64,000 nt of DNA from assembly GCF_003416895.1 (NCBI RefSeq), contig NZ_QVIO01000001.1, forward strand, positions 992,001-1,056,000, written 5' to 3'. Origin of the DNA: Duganella sp. BJB476. Lineage in GTDB: Bacteria > Pseudomonadota > Gammaproteobacteria > Burkholderiales > Burkholderiaceae_D. Made by a program: the position numbers and the translations under genes. The notes beneath the pieces were generated by a model. It did no database searches. It had not been told where the DNA came from and worked only from the letters and a program-made list of their open reading frames with translations. The stretch's first letter is position 1. The number at the start of each line of letters is the position of its first letter. This document shows, piece after piece, positions 1 through 9,241 of the stretch.

Positions 1-1068
1 GCGGCGGCCGACGGCGCCGCGTCCGTCAATAAGCCGGCGGTGGCCTTCGACAGCGGCCTGCGCGACGAAGCCGTGCGCGGCGTGGCCTTGCGCCTGAGCT
101 TGCCGGCGGCCTCGGGTGCGCCGCTGCAGGCGTACATCGGCGTCGCCAAGACGCTGCGCAAGCGCACCCAGGTCCGCCAGGCCGTGGTGCGCGCGCTGGT
201 GCTGCTGGAGTCGCTGTTCGCGCTGACCTGCGTCGGCCTGATCTGGTTCTCGGTCGGCAACGGCCTGCTGCCCTTGAACCGCCTGCGCGCCGGCCTGAAC
301 GCGCGCGACGGCGACGACCTCGAACCGATCGCGGCGGCGCAGGTGCCCTACGAACTGGAGCCGGTGGTGTCGGCCTTCAACGGCCTGCTGGACAAGGTCA
401 GCGAAGGCGCCCGCGCGCGGCAGGAATTCCTGGCCAATGTCGCGCACCAGCTGCGCACGCCGCTGGCCGGCCTGAAGACCCAGCTCGAATGGCTGGGGGC
501 GCGCCATGCCGAGCCCGAAACCGTGCACTCGCTCAAGCTGATGCTGTCGGCCACCGAGCGCATGATACGCAAGACCAACCAGCTGCTGGCGCTGGCCCGC
601 GCCGAACCCGGCCACTTTGAAAAAACCCGGCTGGAGCCGGTGGCGCTGGACGCGCTGGTGGAAGTGGCGATCCAGTCCTTCGTCGACCAGGCCACGCTCA
701 AGGCGATCGACCTCGGCTTCGATCTGCAGCCGGTCACCATCGTCGGCGACCGCTTCCTGCTGCGCGACCTGATCGACAACCTGATCGACAACGCCATCCG
801 CTACACGCCGCCGCGCGGCACGGTGACGGTGGCTTGCCGGCCGGACGGCGAGGGCGGCTGGCTGAGCGTCGAGGACAACGGCCCCGGCATCCCGCTGGCC
901 AGGCGCGAGCAGGTGTTCAGCCGCTACGTGCGGCTGGACGACAAGACCACCGGCAGCGGCCTGGGCCTGGCCATCGTGCGCGACATCGTCACCGTCCACG
1001 GCGCCAGCCTCACCATCGCCGAGGGCGCAGGCGGCCGGGGCGCGCTGTTTTCCGTGCACTTTCGCTAG
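1..1068 (+). CDS. Sensor histidine kinase, TctE/QseC-like, 5' partial
   Basis: The reading frame is open from base 1, so the start lies outside the window. What remains is the end of a periplasmic sensor region of the 2CSK_N type, one membrane segment (about bases 196-258, LLESLFALTCVGLIWFSV), a HAMP-like linker, a HisKA box with the phospho-accepting His codon at 445-447 (ANVAHQLRTPL), and a HATPase domain with an N box (DNLIDNAIRY), a G1 box (DNGPGIP) and a G2 box (GSGLGLAIV). Family members autophosphorylate and pass phosphate to an OmpR-type regulator, whose gene would be expected just upstream. TctE relatives often sense tricarboxylates, but nothing here proves the ligand. The gene stops 108 bases before the pilin operon. 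Confidence 0.9.
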   Translation, partial: AAADGAASVNKPAVAFDSGLRDEAVRGVALRLSLPAASGAPLQAYIGVAKTLRKRTQVRQAVVRALVLLESLFALTCVGLIWFSVGNGLLPLNRLRAGLNARDGDDLEPIAAAQVPYELEPVVSAFNGLLDKVSEGARARQEFLANVAHQLRTPLAGLKTQLEWLGARHAEPETVHSLKLMLSATERMIRKTNQLLALARAEPGHFEKTRLEPVALDALVEVAIQSFVDQATLKAIDLGFDLQPVTIVGDRFLLRDLIDNLIDNAIRYTPPRGTVTVACRPDGEGGWLSVEDNGPGIPLARREQVFSRYVRLDDKTTGSGLGLAIVRDIVTVHGASLTIAEGAGGRGALFSVHFR

Positions 1069-1105
1069 TTAAATCCACATTTTCGCCGCTGTCAGGAATT
1101 TGTCA

Positions 1106-1125
1106 GCATTTCCTCAGGGAAATGC
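1106..1125. other. Perfect 8-bp inverted repeat between kinase gene and pilE
   Basis: GCATTTCC and GGAAATGC are separated by TCAG, giving an 8-bp stem and a 4-base loop. It lies 37 bases after the kinase stop and 51 bases before pilE. No T-tract follows, so it is not a typical intrinsic terminator. It could be an RNA hairpin or a protein binding site for the pilus operon promoter region. Confidence 0.4.
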
Positions 1126-1176
1126 AAGCTTGGCCCGCTACACTCCAGTCATCAGAAAACCAACCGGGAGTGGGCC

Positions 1177-1602
1177 ATGCAGCGTGTCCAAAAAGGCTTT
1201 ACCTTGATCGAGATCATGATCTCCGTGGCCATCGTCGGCATCTTGATGGCGGTGGCGATCCCGGCCTACAGCGACTACGTGATCCGCGGCCGCCTCAGCG
1301 AAGCGTTCACCGCGCTGGGCGGAGCGCAGCCGGCGGCCGAGCAGTTCTGGTCGAATAACCGCACCTATTTCGGCTTCGGCACCGCCAGCAGCTTCCCGCC
1401 CAACACCGCCAACTTCACCTACGGGCTGGGCGGGGCCACCGCCTCCAGCTACACGATTACGGCCACCGGCGTCGGCAAGATGGCCGGCTTCGTCTACACC
1501 ATCGACCAGAGCGGCACCCGCACCACCACCGGCAGTCCGCCCGGCTGGGGCGTCAGCGGCTCGTGCTGGGTGGACCACAAGGGTGGCGCATGTTCCAACT
1601 AA
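1177..1602 (+). CDS. pilE: Type IV pilin PilE
   Basis: This 141-residue protein has a class III prepilin leader (QKG/FTLIEIMISVAIVGIL) that the prepilin peptidase would cut after Gly, leaving an N-methylated Phe and the conserved Glu5. The hydrophobic N-terminal helix anchors the subunit in the inner membrane and packs the pilus core. The C-terminal part is short, with a Cys pair near the end (GSCWVDHKGGAC) that could form the D-loop disulfide. It opens a six-gene minor-pilin operon. The start is supported by GGGAG a few bases upstream. The small size and position beside fimT/pilVWX suggest a minor subunit (PilE of the Pseudomonas fimU-pilE type) rather than the major pilin. Confidence 0.9.
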   Translation: MQRVQKGFTLIEIMISVAIVGILMAVAIPAYSDYVIRGRLSEAFTALGGAQPAAEQFWSNNRTYFGFGTASSFPPNTANFTYGLGGATASSYTITATGVGKMAGFVYTIDQSGTRTTTGSPPGWGVSGSCWVDHKGGACSN

Positions 1603-2231
1603 CGCCGCCGGCCCGGCGCCGCCAGCGTGGCCTCACGCTGCTGGAGCTGCTGCTGACGCTGACCATCTTCGGTTTCATGCTGGCGATCGGCATCCCGAAC
1701 GCCAGCAAATGGCTGCTCAGCAACCGCGCCCGCAGCGCCAGCGAATTCTATGCCGACGGCTTCAGCCTGGCGCGCCGCCAGGCCGTGATGCACAACAGCT
1801 TCAGCCGGATCTCGCTGACCCCCAACGTCAACAGCGGGCAGATGGACTGGCAGGTCGACATCTGCTTCGTCTCGCCGGCCACCCAGTGCGGCGCGGCCGA
1901 AGCCGGCTGGTCCACGGTCGCGGCGCCGGCCGCCAACGATCCCGAAGGCGCGGCCGGCTACAAATCCGTGTACCGCGCGGCCGACGCGCTGCCGAACTCG
2001 GAAGCGCTGCTGCCGACCACCCAGCCGGAAGGCAGCTCGCAGGTCTACTACACGCCGATCGGCTGGGTCGACACCCGCTTCGCCCAGCGCCTGACCAGTT
2101 TGCGCCTCGACCCGGCCACCCAATACGCCGGCGACGTGCCGGTGGTGGCGCTGGTGATCACGCTGGCCGGCATGGCCAGCAAGTGCGATCCGCGCCTTCC
2201 CGTCACCGACACCAGGGCTTGTCCGCCATGA
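1590..2231 (+). CDS. fimT: Minor pilin FimT/GspH family
   Basis: A 213-residue pseudopilin with a short leader and cleavage site (RQRG/LTLLELLLTLTIFGFML), followed by the GspH/FimT-type sequence IGIPNASKWLLSNRARS. FimT/FimU proteins are minor subunits that help prime pilus assembly, and some bind DNA during uptake. I chose the ATG at 1590 over an upstream GTG at 1563 because GGGTGG precedes it and the leader is then of normal length. It overlaps pilE by 13 bases and the next gene by 4, which indicates translational coupling. The paired cysteines in the middle (DICFVSPATQC) suggest a disulfide. Confidence 0.87.
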   Translation: MFQLTPPARRRQRGLTLLELLLTLTIFGFMLAIGIPNASKWLLSNRARSASEFYADGFSLARRQAVMHNSFSRISLTPNVNSGQMDWQVDICFVSPATQCGAAEAGWSTVAAPAANDPEGAAGYKSVYRAADALPNSEALLPTTQPEGSSQVYYTPIGWVDTRFAQRLTSLRLDPATQYAGDVPVVALVITLAGMASKCDPRLPVTDTRACPP

Positions 2232-2668
2232 AACCCGCCATCCCCACCAATCTGTACCGCCGGTCCACGCGCCGCCAGGGCGGCATCGCGCTGCTGGAGG
2301 CGTTGCTGGCCATCGTCATCCTCGGCATCGGCCTGCTCGGCACCATCGGCTTGCAGGCGCGCGCCTACTCGGCGCTGTCGGACGCCAGCCTGCGCGCCGA
2401 AGCCACGCTGGCCGGCGAAAAACTGCTGGGCACGATGAACGCCGACAGCAACAACCTGCTGAACTACGGCGCCATCGAGGGCGGGGCGGCCACCGCCGCC
2501 ACCCAGCCCTGGGTGGACGAGACCAAGGCCGCGATCCCCGGCGCCATCATCGGCGTGGTGGTGGTGCCGCAGCAGCTGCGCATCCAGGTGGCCATCTCCA
2601 TCAAGTGGAAGCGCAAGGCCGGCGATACCCTCAACCAGCATCTGGTCACCTCCTACATTGCGCTCTGA
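2228..2668 (+). CDS. pilV: Minor pilin PilV
   Basis: A 146-residue protein with the PilV-type prepilin segment RQGG/IALLEALLAIVILGIGLLG, then the typical LQARAYSALSDASLRAEA helix. PilV joins FimT, PilW, PilX and PilE in the tip complex that initiates type IV pilus assembly and incorporates PilY1. The ATG overlaps the fimT stop in an ATGA arrangement, so translation is probably coupled. Length is at the short end for PilV. Confidence 0.88.
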   Translation: MKPAIPTNLYRRSTRRQGGIALLEALLAIVILGIGLLGTIGLQARAYSALSDASLRAEATLAGEKLLGTMNADSNNLLNYGAIEGGAATAATQPWVDETKAAIPGAIIGVVVVPQQLRIQVAISIKWKRKAGDTLNQHLVTSYIAL

Positions 2669-2669
2669 T

Positions 2670-3857
2670 ATGAACATCCAACCCTTACGCCGCGGCGGCG
2701 GCTTTTCGCTGGTGGAGCTGATGGTCAGCGTGGTGATCGGCCTGCTGGCGCTGCTGTTCGCCACCCGCCTGATCGTCAGCGGCGAACAGAACAAGGACGC
2801 CGCCGTCGGCGGTTCGGACAGCATGCAGAACGGCATGCTGGCGCTGTTCTCGCTCAGCAGCGACGCCACCGAAGCGGGCTGGGGCCTGAACGATCCGATG
2901 GTGGCCGGCTGCGACACCGTGTTCTCCGACGCCAACGGCTACGCGCTGCCGACCGCGCAGCGCGGCGGCGCCAACTTCACGCCGCTGGCGGCGGCGGTGA
3001 TCCAGTCCAACGGCGCCAATCCGGACGTGATCTCCTTCAACAGCGGCACCTCGCAGGCGGGCGCCGGTTCGGTCAAGCTGTTCGCCGACTACACGGTCGG
3101 CAACACCATCACGGTCGACAGCAAGAACCCCTACGCCTTCAGCAACGGCGACGTGCTGGTGATCGCGCCGCTGACGCCCGGCAGCGGCAAGTGCACCTTG
3201 TTCCAGCTGTCCGGCTTTGGCGTCGCGCCCAACAGCACCATCCTGGTGGCCAGCGGCGGCGCCTACCGCTTCAATCCGCTGGCCGGCCTGGCCACGCCCT
3301 ACAAGCAGAACCTGGCCTACATCTACAACCTCGGCTCGCCCACGCAGCTGCATTTCCACACCTGGAGCGTGGCCAACGGCGTGCTGCTGCTGCGCGCCAC
3401 CGAACTGGCGGGCGCCGAACTGGCCGGCGTCTCGGTGACCGACAACGTGGTCAGCATCAAGGCCCAGTATGGCTTTGACGCGCGTCCGCCCGGCCCCAAT
3501 CCCTACGACCCCAACCCCGGCGCCGACGGCATGCAGATCACCACCTGGAGCAGCACCATGATCGACGCCGACAGCGACGGCATCGTCGGCAGCCCCGGCG
3601 ACTTCCAGCGCGTGGCCGCGGTGCGCATCGCCGTGGTGGCGCGCAGCAAGAACACCGAGAAACCGAATTCGTCCGGGGTGTGCAGCGCCACCACCGTGCG
3701 GCCCACCGTGTTTGCCAGCACCGCGCCGGCCGGCGTGGCGGCGGTGCCGGTGCAGGTCAACGTGGCGGTGGCCGGCGACAGCGTGTCGTGGCAGTGCTAT
3801 CGCTACCGCGTGTTCGAGACCATCGTGCCGATTCGTAACGCCCAATGGAGGCCATGA
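2670..3857 (+). CDS. pilW: Minor pilin PilW
   Basis: A 395-residue protein with the prepilin motif RGGG/FSLVELMVSVVIGLLALLFATRL and a large C-terminal globular region, as expected of PilW, the largest minor pilin. I chose ATG 2670 because it starts one base after the pilV stop; an in-frame TTG at 2658 would overlap pilV. It belongs to the tip-priming complex with PilV, PilX and PilE and supports surface exposure of PilY1. The stop overlaps the pilX start region. Confidence 0.87.
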   Translation: MNIQPLRRGGGFSLVELMVSVVIGLLALLFATRLIVSGEQNKDAAVGGSDSMQNGMLALFSLSSDATEAGWGLNDPMVAGCDTVFSDANGYALPTAQRGGANFTPLAAAVIQSNGANPDVISFNSGTSQAGAGSVKLFADYTVGNTITVDSKNPYAFSNGDVLVIAPLTPGSGKCTLFQLSGFGVAPNSTILVASGGAYRFNPLAGLATPYKQNLAYIYNLGSPTQLHFHTWSVANGVLLLRATELAGAELAGVSVTDNVVSIKAQYGFDARPPGPNPYDPNPGADGMQITTWSSTMIDADSDGIVGSPGDFQRVAAVRIAVVARSKNTEKPNSSGVCSATTVRPTVFASTAPAGVAAVPVQVNVAVAGDSVSWQCYRYRVFETIVPIRNAQWRP

Positions 3858-4435
3858 TGCGCCTGCCCACCCGACAACGCGGCATCGCGCTGCCCATCAT
3901 GCTGATCATGCTGACGGTCATGCTGGTGAGCAGCATCTACCTGCTCAAGTCCAGCACCTCGACCACGCTGACCACCTCCAACCTGGCCTACGACGCGTCG
4001 CTGAGCAAGGCGGCCGACCTGGGCGTGCACACGGCGTTCGCCTTCCTGCGCTCGATGACCAACGCCTCGCTGCTGGAGGTCAACCAGCCGGCCAACGGCT
4101 ATGTCGCCACCCTGACGCCGACCTGGACCGCCAGCACCCCGGCCTTCTGGACGGGCTCGGTCACCTTGCCGGCCGACCCTTCCGGCAACCAGGTCGAGTA
4201 TGTGATCCACCGGCTGTGCGACTTTGCCGGCGCCTTCAACGCGCCCGGCAACCGCTGCCTGCTGACCTCGGCGCGGCCGAATTCCAAGACCCCGCAGCCC
4301 TACGGCCAGAGCGGCCGCTCCGACAGCCCGAACTACCTGGACCAGCCGCAGCTGCATTACGTGGTGACGGCGCGCATCGTCGGCGTCCGCGGCGGCAATG
4401 TGATCACGCAAGCGGTCGTCATGAAAGGGCCGTGA
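3857..4435 (+). CDS. pilX: Minor pilin PilX
   Basis: A 192-residue protein with the PilX N-terminal pattern (TRQRGIALPIMLIMLTVML), a basic leader followed by a hydrophobic helix without the usual Glu5, as is common for PilX/GspK-type minor pilins. Three in-frame ATGs lie at 3845, 3854 and 3857. The last is six bases after GGAG and shares one base with the pilW stop, so I chose it. PilX works with PilW and PilY1 in pilus initiation and surface contact. It is followed after 28 bases by pilY1. Confidence 0.85.
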   Translation: MRLPTRQRGIALPIMLIMLTVMLVSSIYLLKSSTSTTLTTSNLAYDASLSKAADLGVHTAFAFLRSMTNASLLEVNQPANGYVATLTPTWTASTPAFWTGSVTLPADPSGNQVEYVIHRLCDFAGAFNAPGNRCLLTSARPNSKTPQPYGQSGRSDSPNYLDQPQLHYVVTARIVGVRGGNVITQAVVMKGP

Positions 4436-4463
4436 GGCCGTCGTCTTTTTGAATGGAACCATC

Positions 4464-7400
4464 ATGAACAAGCTTACTTCCACGCTGGCCGGCCTGGCCC
4501 TTGCTGCGACGCTGTGCGTGTCGGCCCTGGCCGGGACGACCCAGATCGCCCAGGTCCCGCTGCTCAACATCACCGGCACCGGCACCGTCAAGCCCAATCT
4601 GATGCTGCTGTTCGATAACTCCGGCTCGATGGACCAGACCTACACGCCGGACTACGTCAACGACAACCTGTGCCGCAGCGCCGCCACTTTGCAGGCCGGC
4701 ATCACCGCCTGCGCGGTCGGCCATCCGCCGTTCATGAGTCCGGACTTCAACAAGCAGTACTACAATCCGGCGATCCGCTACCTGGTGCCGATCAAGTCCG
4801 ACGGCAGCTACTATCCGGAGCAGAACGCCGCCAACACCACCAACTGGACCTCGGTCAGCGGCGACGGCTTCGGCGCCCACAAGGCCGACATGGCCGGCAA
4901 CACCGTGTCGACCAACATCAACCTGGTGACCGGCTTCCCGGACCTGAAGTGGTGCTCGGGCAGCACCTGCCAGTTCAACACCGCCAGCTACACCTACCCG
5001 GACGCCACCTACCAGACCGCCACCGCGATCACCACCGGCCCGTACTACTACACCATCGGCGTCGGCCAGTTCTGCACCGACGACAGCATGAAGACCTGCG
5101 TCTCGACCGCCGTCGGCGCCACCGCGCCGCCCGGCTATCCGGTGCCGGCCAAGGTGCGCTGGTGCAGCGACAAGCTGCTGACCCAGTGCCAGGGCAAGCG
5201 CGTGGGCAGCTTCATCTACCCCGGCTATTCCAAGCCGGCCGGCGCCACCGCGTCCTACGGCACCATCGCCATCGGCGCCTCGGCCACGGCCAGCTCGCTC
5301 GGCATCACCAGCGTGGTGGTCAACGGCAGCACCACCGTCACCAACGCCACCGTCACCGCCGCCACCGGCACCAACAGCCTGATCAAGCAGCAGGGGCTGG
5401 CCAGCGCGCTGGCCGCCAACATCATCGCCACCTCGGTCGGCAAGGGCGCCGCTTCCACCAGCCTGTACTACGCCTGCGTCAAGACCCCGACCGGCCAGCC
5501 CACGGTGCCCGCTTGCAGCGTGTTCGGCATTACGCTCAGCTCCGACAACCTGGTGGCGGTGGTGCCGGTCAGCTGCACCAGCAGCGTCGCCGTCGCCAAC
5601 TGCGTCACCGTCGCGGACAGTTCACGCGCCGGCTGGGGCATCGCCGTGAACGCGCCGACCGTGGCGGTGACGGCCTATGCGCCGGCCAGGGCGGTGGTCA
5701 GCTTCAACGGCACCGGCTCCACCACCTCGTCGTCGCAGACCGCCATCCTGAAAAACCTCAGCTATGCCGGCACCGTGCTGGTCGGCGGCACCTCCAGCAG
5801 CAGCCCGACTTACCTGAGCCTGGGCAAGGGCCAGACGCCGACCCAGATCGCCGCCGCGCTGGTCGCCAAGATCGGCACCTCCAACACCATCAAGGCCTAC
5901 CTGGGCAACAGCAGCAACTGCCCGAGCGGCTACACGGTCACCAGCGTCTGCCTGGTGAACACCGCGTCGACCGACAACACCGCCACCATCAGCACCTTCA
6001 CCATGGACAACCAGGGCTCGGTCAGCTGGACCACCACCGGCTCCAGCGGCTATGTGGCGGCCGTCAATGACACCATCCCGACCACCACCACGGCGCTGAC
6101 GGCCGGCTCCGGCGCGCCCAATCCCTTCGTGCGGGTCAACATCGTCAGCGGCCAGGCCTATCCGAAAGCCAGCGACCGCACCGATTGCGCCGGCACCACT
6201 TGCACCTATGCCGAAGAGATGAACAACTTCGCCAACTGGTATGTGTACTACAAGAGCCGGCTGCAAATGATGAAGACCTCGATCGGCATCGCGTTCGCCG
6301 CCATCACCGCCAACTACAAGGTCGGCTACGTCAAGCTGTCGAGCGCCGGCGCCAGCGCCGCCATCGACCTGAAACCGGCCGACTTCACCGGCAGCGCCCG
6401 CGCCAGCTGGTACACCACGCTGTACAACACCACCACCTCGGGCTCGACGCCGATCCGCACCGCGATGGACAACGTCGGCCGCATGTTCGCCAACCTGACG
6501 CCGTACAACTACGCGGCCGGGCAGGAAGTGGTGCAGTACCCGTGCCAGCAGAACTTCATGATACTGACCACCGACGGCTACTGGAACGGCACCTCGACCG
6601 CCAACGTGGTCAACAACGACAACGTCGAGAACGCCTCGCGCTTCTGCACCCAGGCGCGCGGCTGCGTCGACGCGCGGGCGCAGACGCAGCCGTCGATTTC
6701 CGACGTGGCGCTGCACTGGTACAACGGCGGCTCCAGCACCACCACGGTGTCGCTGCGGCCGGCGCTGGAGCCGGACATGAGCAAGCCCGGCTCGGTGCCG
6801 GCGGGCGGCGGCGAGAACACCCACCTGCACATGAACACCTACACGCTGGGCCTGGGCGTGGACGGCGTGATGACCTATGAGCCGAACTACGACACCGCGC
6901 CCAAGACCGGCGGCGACTTCTACAACCTGATCACGGCGGCCACCAGCGGCTGCCCATGGAACGGCGGCGGCGCCTACGTCTGGCCGGACCCGGACGTCAC
7001 CAACACCGCCAGCACGGTGCAGGAGCGGGTCGACGACCTGTGGCACGCCGCCATCAACGGCCACGGCAAGTATTTCAGCGCCCAGGACCCGAAGGACGTG
7101 GTGGGCGGCCTGAGCGAAGCGCTGTCGAACATGCAGGTGCACGTGGGCGCGGCCGCCGCGGCCGCCACGTCGACGCCGAACATCACGCTGACCGACAACG
7201 ACATCTTCTCCGACACCTTCACCACCGTGAAATGGTACGGCGAACTGTCGGACCGCAAGATCGACAGCACCGACGGCAGCGTGCTCGCGGCCAGCACCTG
7301 GACCACCAGCGACACGCTGGGCAAGAAGGTCGGCAACAGCAGCGACACCCGCACCATCTACATGTACAACACCGGCGGCGCGCTCGCCAGCGCGCCGGAT

Positions 7401-9128
7401 CCCTTCCTGTTTGCCAACATGAAGGGGCCGGCCGCCAGCTGGTTCGCCAACAGGTGCACCTCGCTGGCGCAATGCGTGCTGCTGTCGGCCTCGGACAAGG
7501 CGCTGGTCAACGACGGCAACAACCTGGTCAACTACCTGCGCGGCCAGCAGCAGTACGCCGACGACAACCTGTTCCGCGCCTACACGCTGACGCTCAACAC
7601 CCCGGCCGGCGCCGCCGGGCCCATCCCGATCGTGCTGGGCGACATCGCCTCGTCCAAGCCGGCCTTCGTGCGCGACCCGCGCAACGATTACCCGGATCCG
7701 GACTACGCCACCTTCAAGGACACCTACGGCAATCCGAGCAGCGCCAAGTACCGCAGCGGCACCGTGTTCACCGCCGCCAACGACGGCATGCTGCACGCCT
7801 TCGACTCCGCCACCGGCGGCGAGTTGTGGGCCTACGTGCCGCGCATCACGATGAAGAAGCTGTACGCGCTGGCCGGCACCACCTACGGCACCAACCACCA
7901 GTTCACCACCGACGGCTCGCCGGAAGTGGCGGACGTCAAGGCCTCGGTGGGCTGGCGCACCGTGCTGGTGGCCGGCCTGAACGGCGGCGGCCGCGGCTAC
8001 TACGCGCTGGACATCACCGACACCAGCCATCCCAAGCAGCTGTGGGAATTCTGCGCCGACGCCACCGTCTGCCCGCTCAGCGACGGCGACCTCGGCCTGA
8101 CCTTCGGCAATCCGCAGTTCGGCACGCTGGCCAACGGCCGCTGGGCGGTGTTCCTGACCTCCGGCTACAACAACGTGCCCGGCACCGACGGCGTCGGCAC
8201 CGGCACCGGCAAGGGCTTCCTGTACGTGCTGGACGCCTACACCGGCGAGCTGATCAGCAAGATCAGCAACAACGCGGGCGACACCACCACGCCGTCCGGC
8301 CTGGCCAAGATTTCCGCCATCAGCGACGATCCGGGCGCCGACCCGCGCATCCAGTACATCTACGGTGGCGACAACCAGGGGCAGATGTGGCGCTTCGACC
8401 TGAGCGCGTCCTCGGGCGCGATCACGGTCACCATGCTGGGCAACGCCGGCACCAGCAAGCCGATCACCACCCGTCCGGACGTGACCATGTGCGCGGTGCA
8501 GGTGACTACCAGCGTCGGCGGCGTGCCCGTCACCACCACCAGCGGCAAGCGGGTGGTGTTGTTCGGCACCGGCCGCCTGCTGGACGTGCCCGACACTTCC
8601 GACACCTCGGTGCAGAGCCTGTACCTGCTGAAGGACAGCGCCACGCCGATCGCCGACATCCGCGGCTCGACCATGGTGAAGCAGACCCTGAGCCTGCTCG
8701 GCTCCAGCAGCAACACCAACACTTACCAGGTCACCAGCAATCCGGTCGACCTGACGCAGAAGGATGGCTGGTATTTCGACTGGTCGGTCAACGCCGGCGA
8801 GCGCATGAACCTCGATCCGCAGATCGTCAGCGGGGTGGCCAACGTGGTGACCAATATGCCGTCCTCGTCGTCGGCCTGCTCGGTGGGCGGTTCCAGCAAT
8901 CTGTACCAGGTCAACGTCTGCAACGGCCAGGCGATCGGCGGCCACCCGGTCGGGGCGACCCTGTCGAACACCTCGGCGGCGGTCGGTTTCATCATCATCC
9001 GCCTGCCGAACGGCCAGCTGAAGATGATCACCACCCTGGCCGACGGCACCAACAAGACCTCGCCGCTGTCCGAGCAGATCTCGGCCGACGCCCACCGCAC
9101 GGGCTGGCGCCGGGTGAAAGGGGAGTAA
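4464..9128 (+). CDS. pilY1: Type IV pilus tip adhesin PilY1
   Basis: A 1554-residue secreted protein with a signal peptide (residues 1-27), a MIDAS-like start of a von Willebrand A domain (LLFDNSGSMD, about residues 48-57) and a C-terminal PilY1 beta-propeller (DGMLHAFDSATGGELWAYVP, then repeated propeller strands). PilY1 caps the pilus, controls retraction and acts as adhesin and mechanosensor. It is longer than the roughly 1160 residues of Pseudomonas PilY1. A Ser/Thr/Ala-rich insertion of about 300 residues (roughly 260-568) separates the MIDAS start from the rest of the VWA fold, which resumes near FANWYVYYKSRLQMMK and continues to ILTTDGYWN. ATG 4464 follows GGAA; a TTG at 4449 is less likely. 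Last gene of the pilus operon. Confidence 0.9.
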   Translation: MNKLTSTLAGLALAATLCVSALAGTTQIAQVPLLNITGTGTVKPNLMLLFDNSGSMDQTYTPDYVNDNLCRSAATLQAGITACAVGHPPFMSPDFNKQYYNPAIRYLVPIKSDGSYYPEQNAANTTNWTSVSGDGFGAHKADMAGNTVSTNINLVTGFPDLKWCSGSTCQFNTASYTYPDATYQTATAITTGPYYYTIGVGQFCTDDSMKTCVSTAVGATAPPGYPVPAKVRWCSDKLLTQCQGKRVGSFIYPGYSKPAGATASYGTIAIGASATASSLGITSVVVNGSTTVTNATVTAATGTNSLIKQQGLASALAANIIATSVGKGAASTSLYYACVKTPTGQPTVPACSVFGITLSSDNLVAVVPVSCTSSVAVANCVTVADSSRAGWGIAVNAPTVAVTAYAPARAVVSFNGTGSTTSSSQTAILKNLSYAGTVLVGGTSSSSPTYLSLGKGQTPTQIAAALVAKIGTSNTIKAYLGNSSNCPSGYTVTSVCLVNTASTDNTATISTFTMDNQGSVSWTTTGSSGYVAAVNDTIPTTTTALTAGSGAPNPFVRVNIVSGQAYPKASDRTDCAGTTCTYAEEMNNFANWYVYYKSRLQMMKTSIGIAFAAITANYKVGYVKLSSAGASAAIDLKPADFTGSARASWYTTLYNTTTSGSTPIRTAMDNVGRMFANLTPYNYAAGQEVVQYPCQQNFMILTTDGYWNGTSTANVVNNDNVENASRFCTQARGCVDARAQTQPSISDVALHWYNGGSSTTTVSLRPALEPDMSKPGSVPAGGGENTHLHMNTYTLGLGVDGVMTYEPNYDTAPKTGGDFYNLITAATSGCPWNGGGAYVWPDPDVTNTASTVQERVDDLWHAAINGHGKYFSAQDPKDVVGGLSEALSNMQVHVGAAAAAATSTPNITLTDNDIFSDTFTTVKWYGELSDRKIDSTDGSVLAASTWTTSDTLGKKVGNSSDTRTIYMYNTGGALASAPDPFLFANMKGPAASWFANRCTSLAQCVLLSASDKALVNDGNNLVNYLRGQQQYADDNLFRAYTLTLNTPAGAAGPIPIVLGDIASSKPAFVRDPRNDYPDPDYATFKDTYGNPSSAKYRSGTVFTAANDGMLHAFDSATGGELWAYVPRITMKKLYALAGTTYGTNHQFTTDGSPEVADVKASVGWRTVLVAGLNGGGRGYYALDITDTSHPKQLWEFCADATVCPLSDGDLGLTFGNPQFGTLANGRWAVFLTSGYNNVPGTDGVGTGTGKGFLYVLDAYTGELISKISNNAGDTTTPSGLAKISAISDDPGADPRIQYIYGGDNQGQMWRFDLSASSGAITVTMLGNAGTSKPITTRPDVTMCAVQVTTSVGGVPVTTTSGKRVVLFGTGRLLDVPDTSDTSVQSLYLLKDSATPIADIRGSTMVKQTLSLLGSSSNTNTYQVTSNPVDLTQKDGWYFDWSVNAGERMNLDPQIVSGVANVVTNMPSSSSACSVGGSSNLYQVNVCNGQAIGGHPVGATLSNTSAAVGFIIIRLPNGQLKMITTLADGTNKTSPLSEQISADAHRTGWRRVKGE

Positions 9129-9150
9129 AGGTGGGGTAAAAGCGGGGCCA

Positions 9151-9168
9151 GCCCGGGGTAACCCGGGC
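9151..9168 (+). other. GC hairpin after pilY1
   Basis: GCCCGGG and CCCGGGC flank a GTAA loop, a GNRA-type tetraloop, 23 bases after the pilY1 stop. No T-run follows. It may stabilise the 3' end of the pilus mRNA or act as a weak termination hairpin. The remaining intergenic sequence up to prfC shows no other feature I can support. Confidence 0.45.
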
Positions 9169-9241
9169 AAACAGTTCACACGGCGGGGCCAACTATCGGT
9201 AAAATCGAGGGTTTTGCAGCCCCGCCTCAGATCGCGAACAA

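Noticed and set aside
1069-1176. A sigma-54 or sigma-70 promoter for the pilus operon
   Set aside because: No GG-N10-GC element and no well-spaced -35/-10 pair could be found; TACACT at 1139 lacks a matching -35 box.
5622-9179. A minus-strand open frame of 1185 codons across pilY1
   Set aside because: It is the mirror of a GC-rich coding region. Its translation is Arg/Ala/Val-rich with no domain, while the plus strand encodes a clear PilY1.
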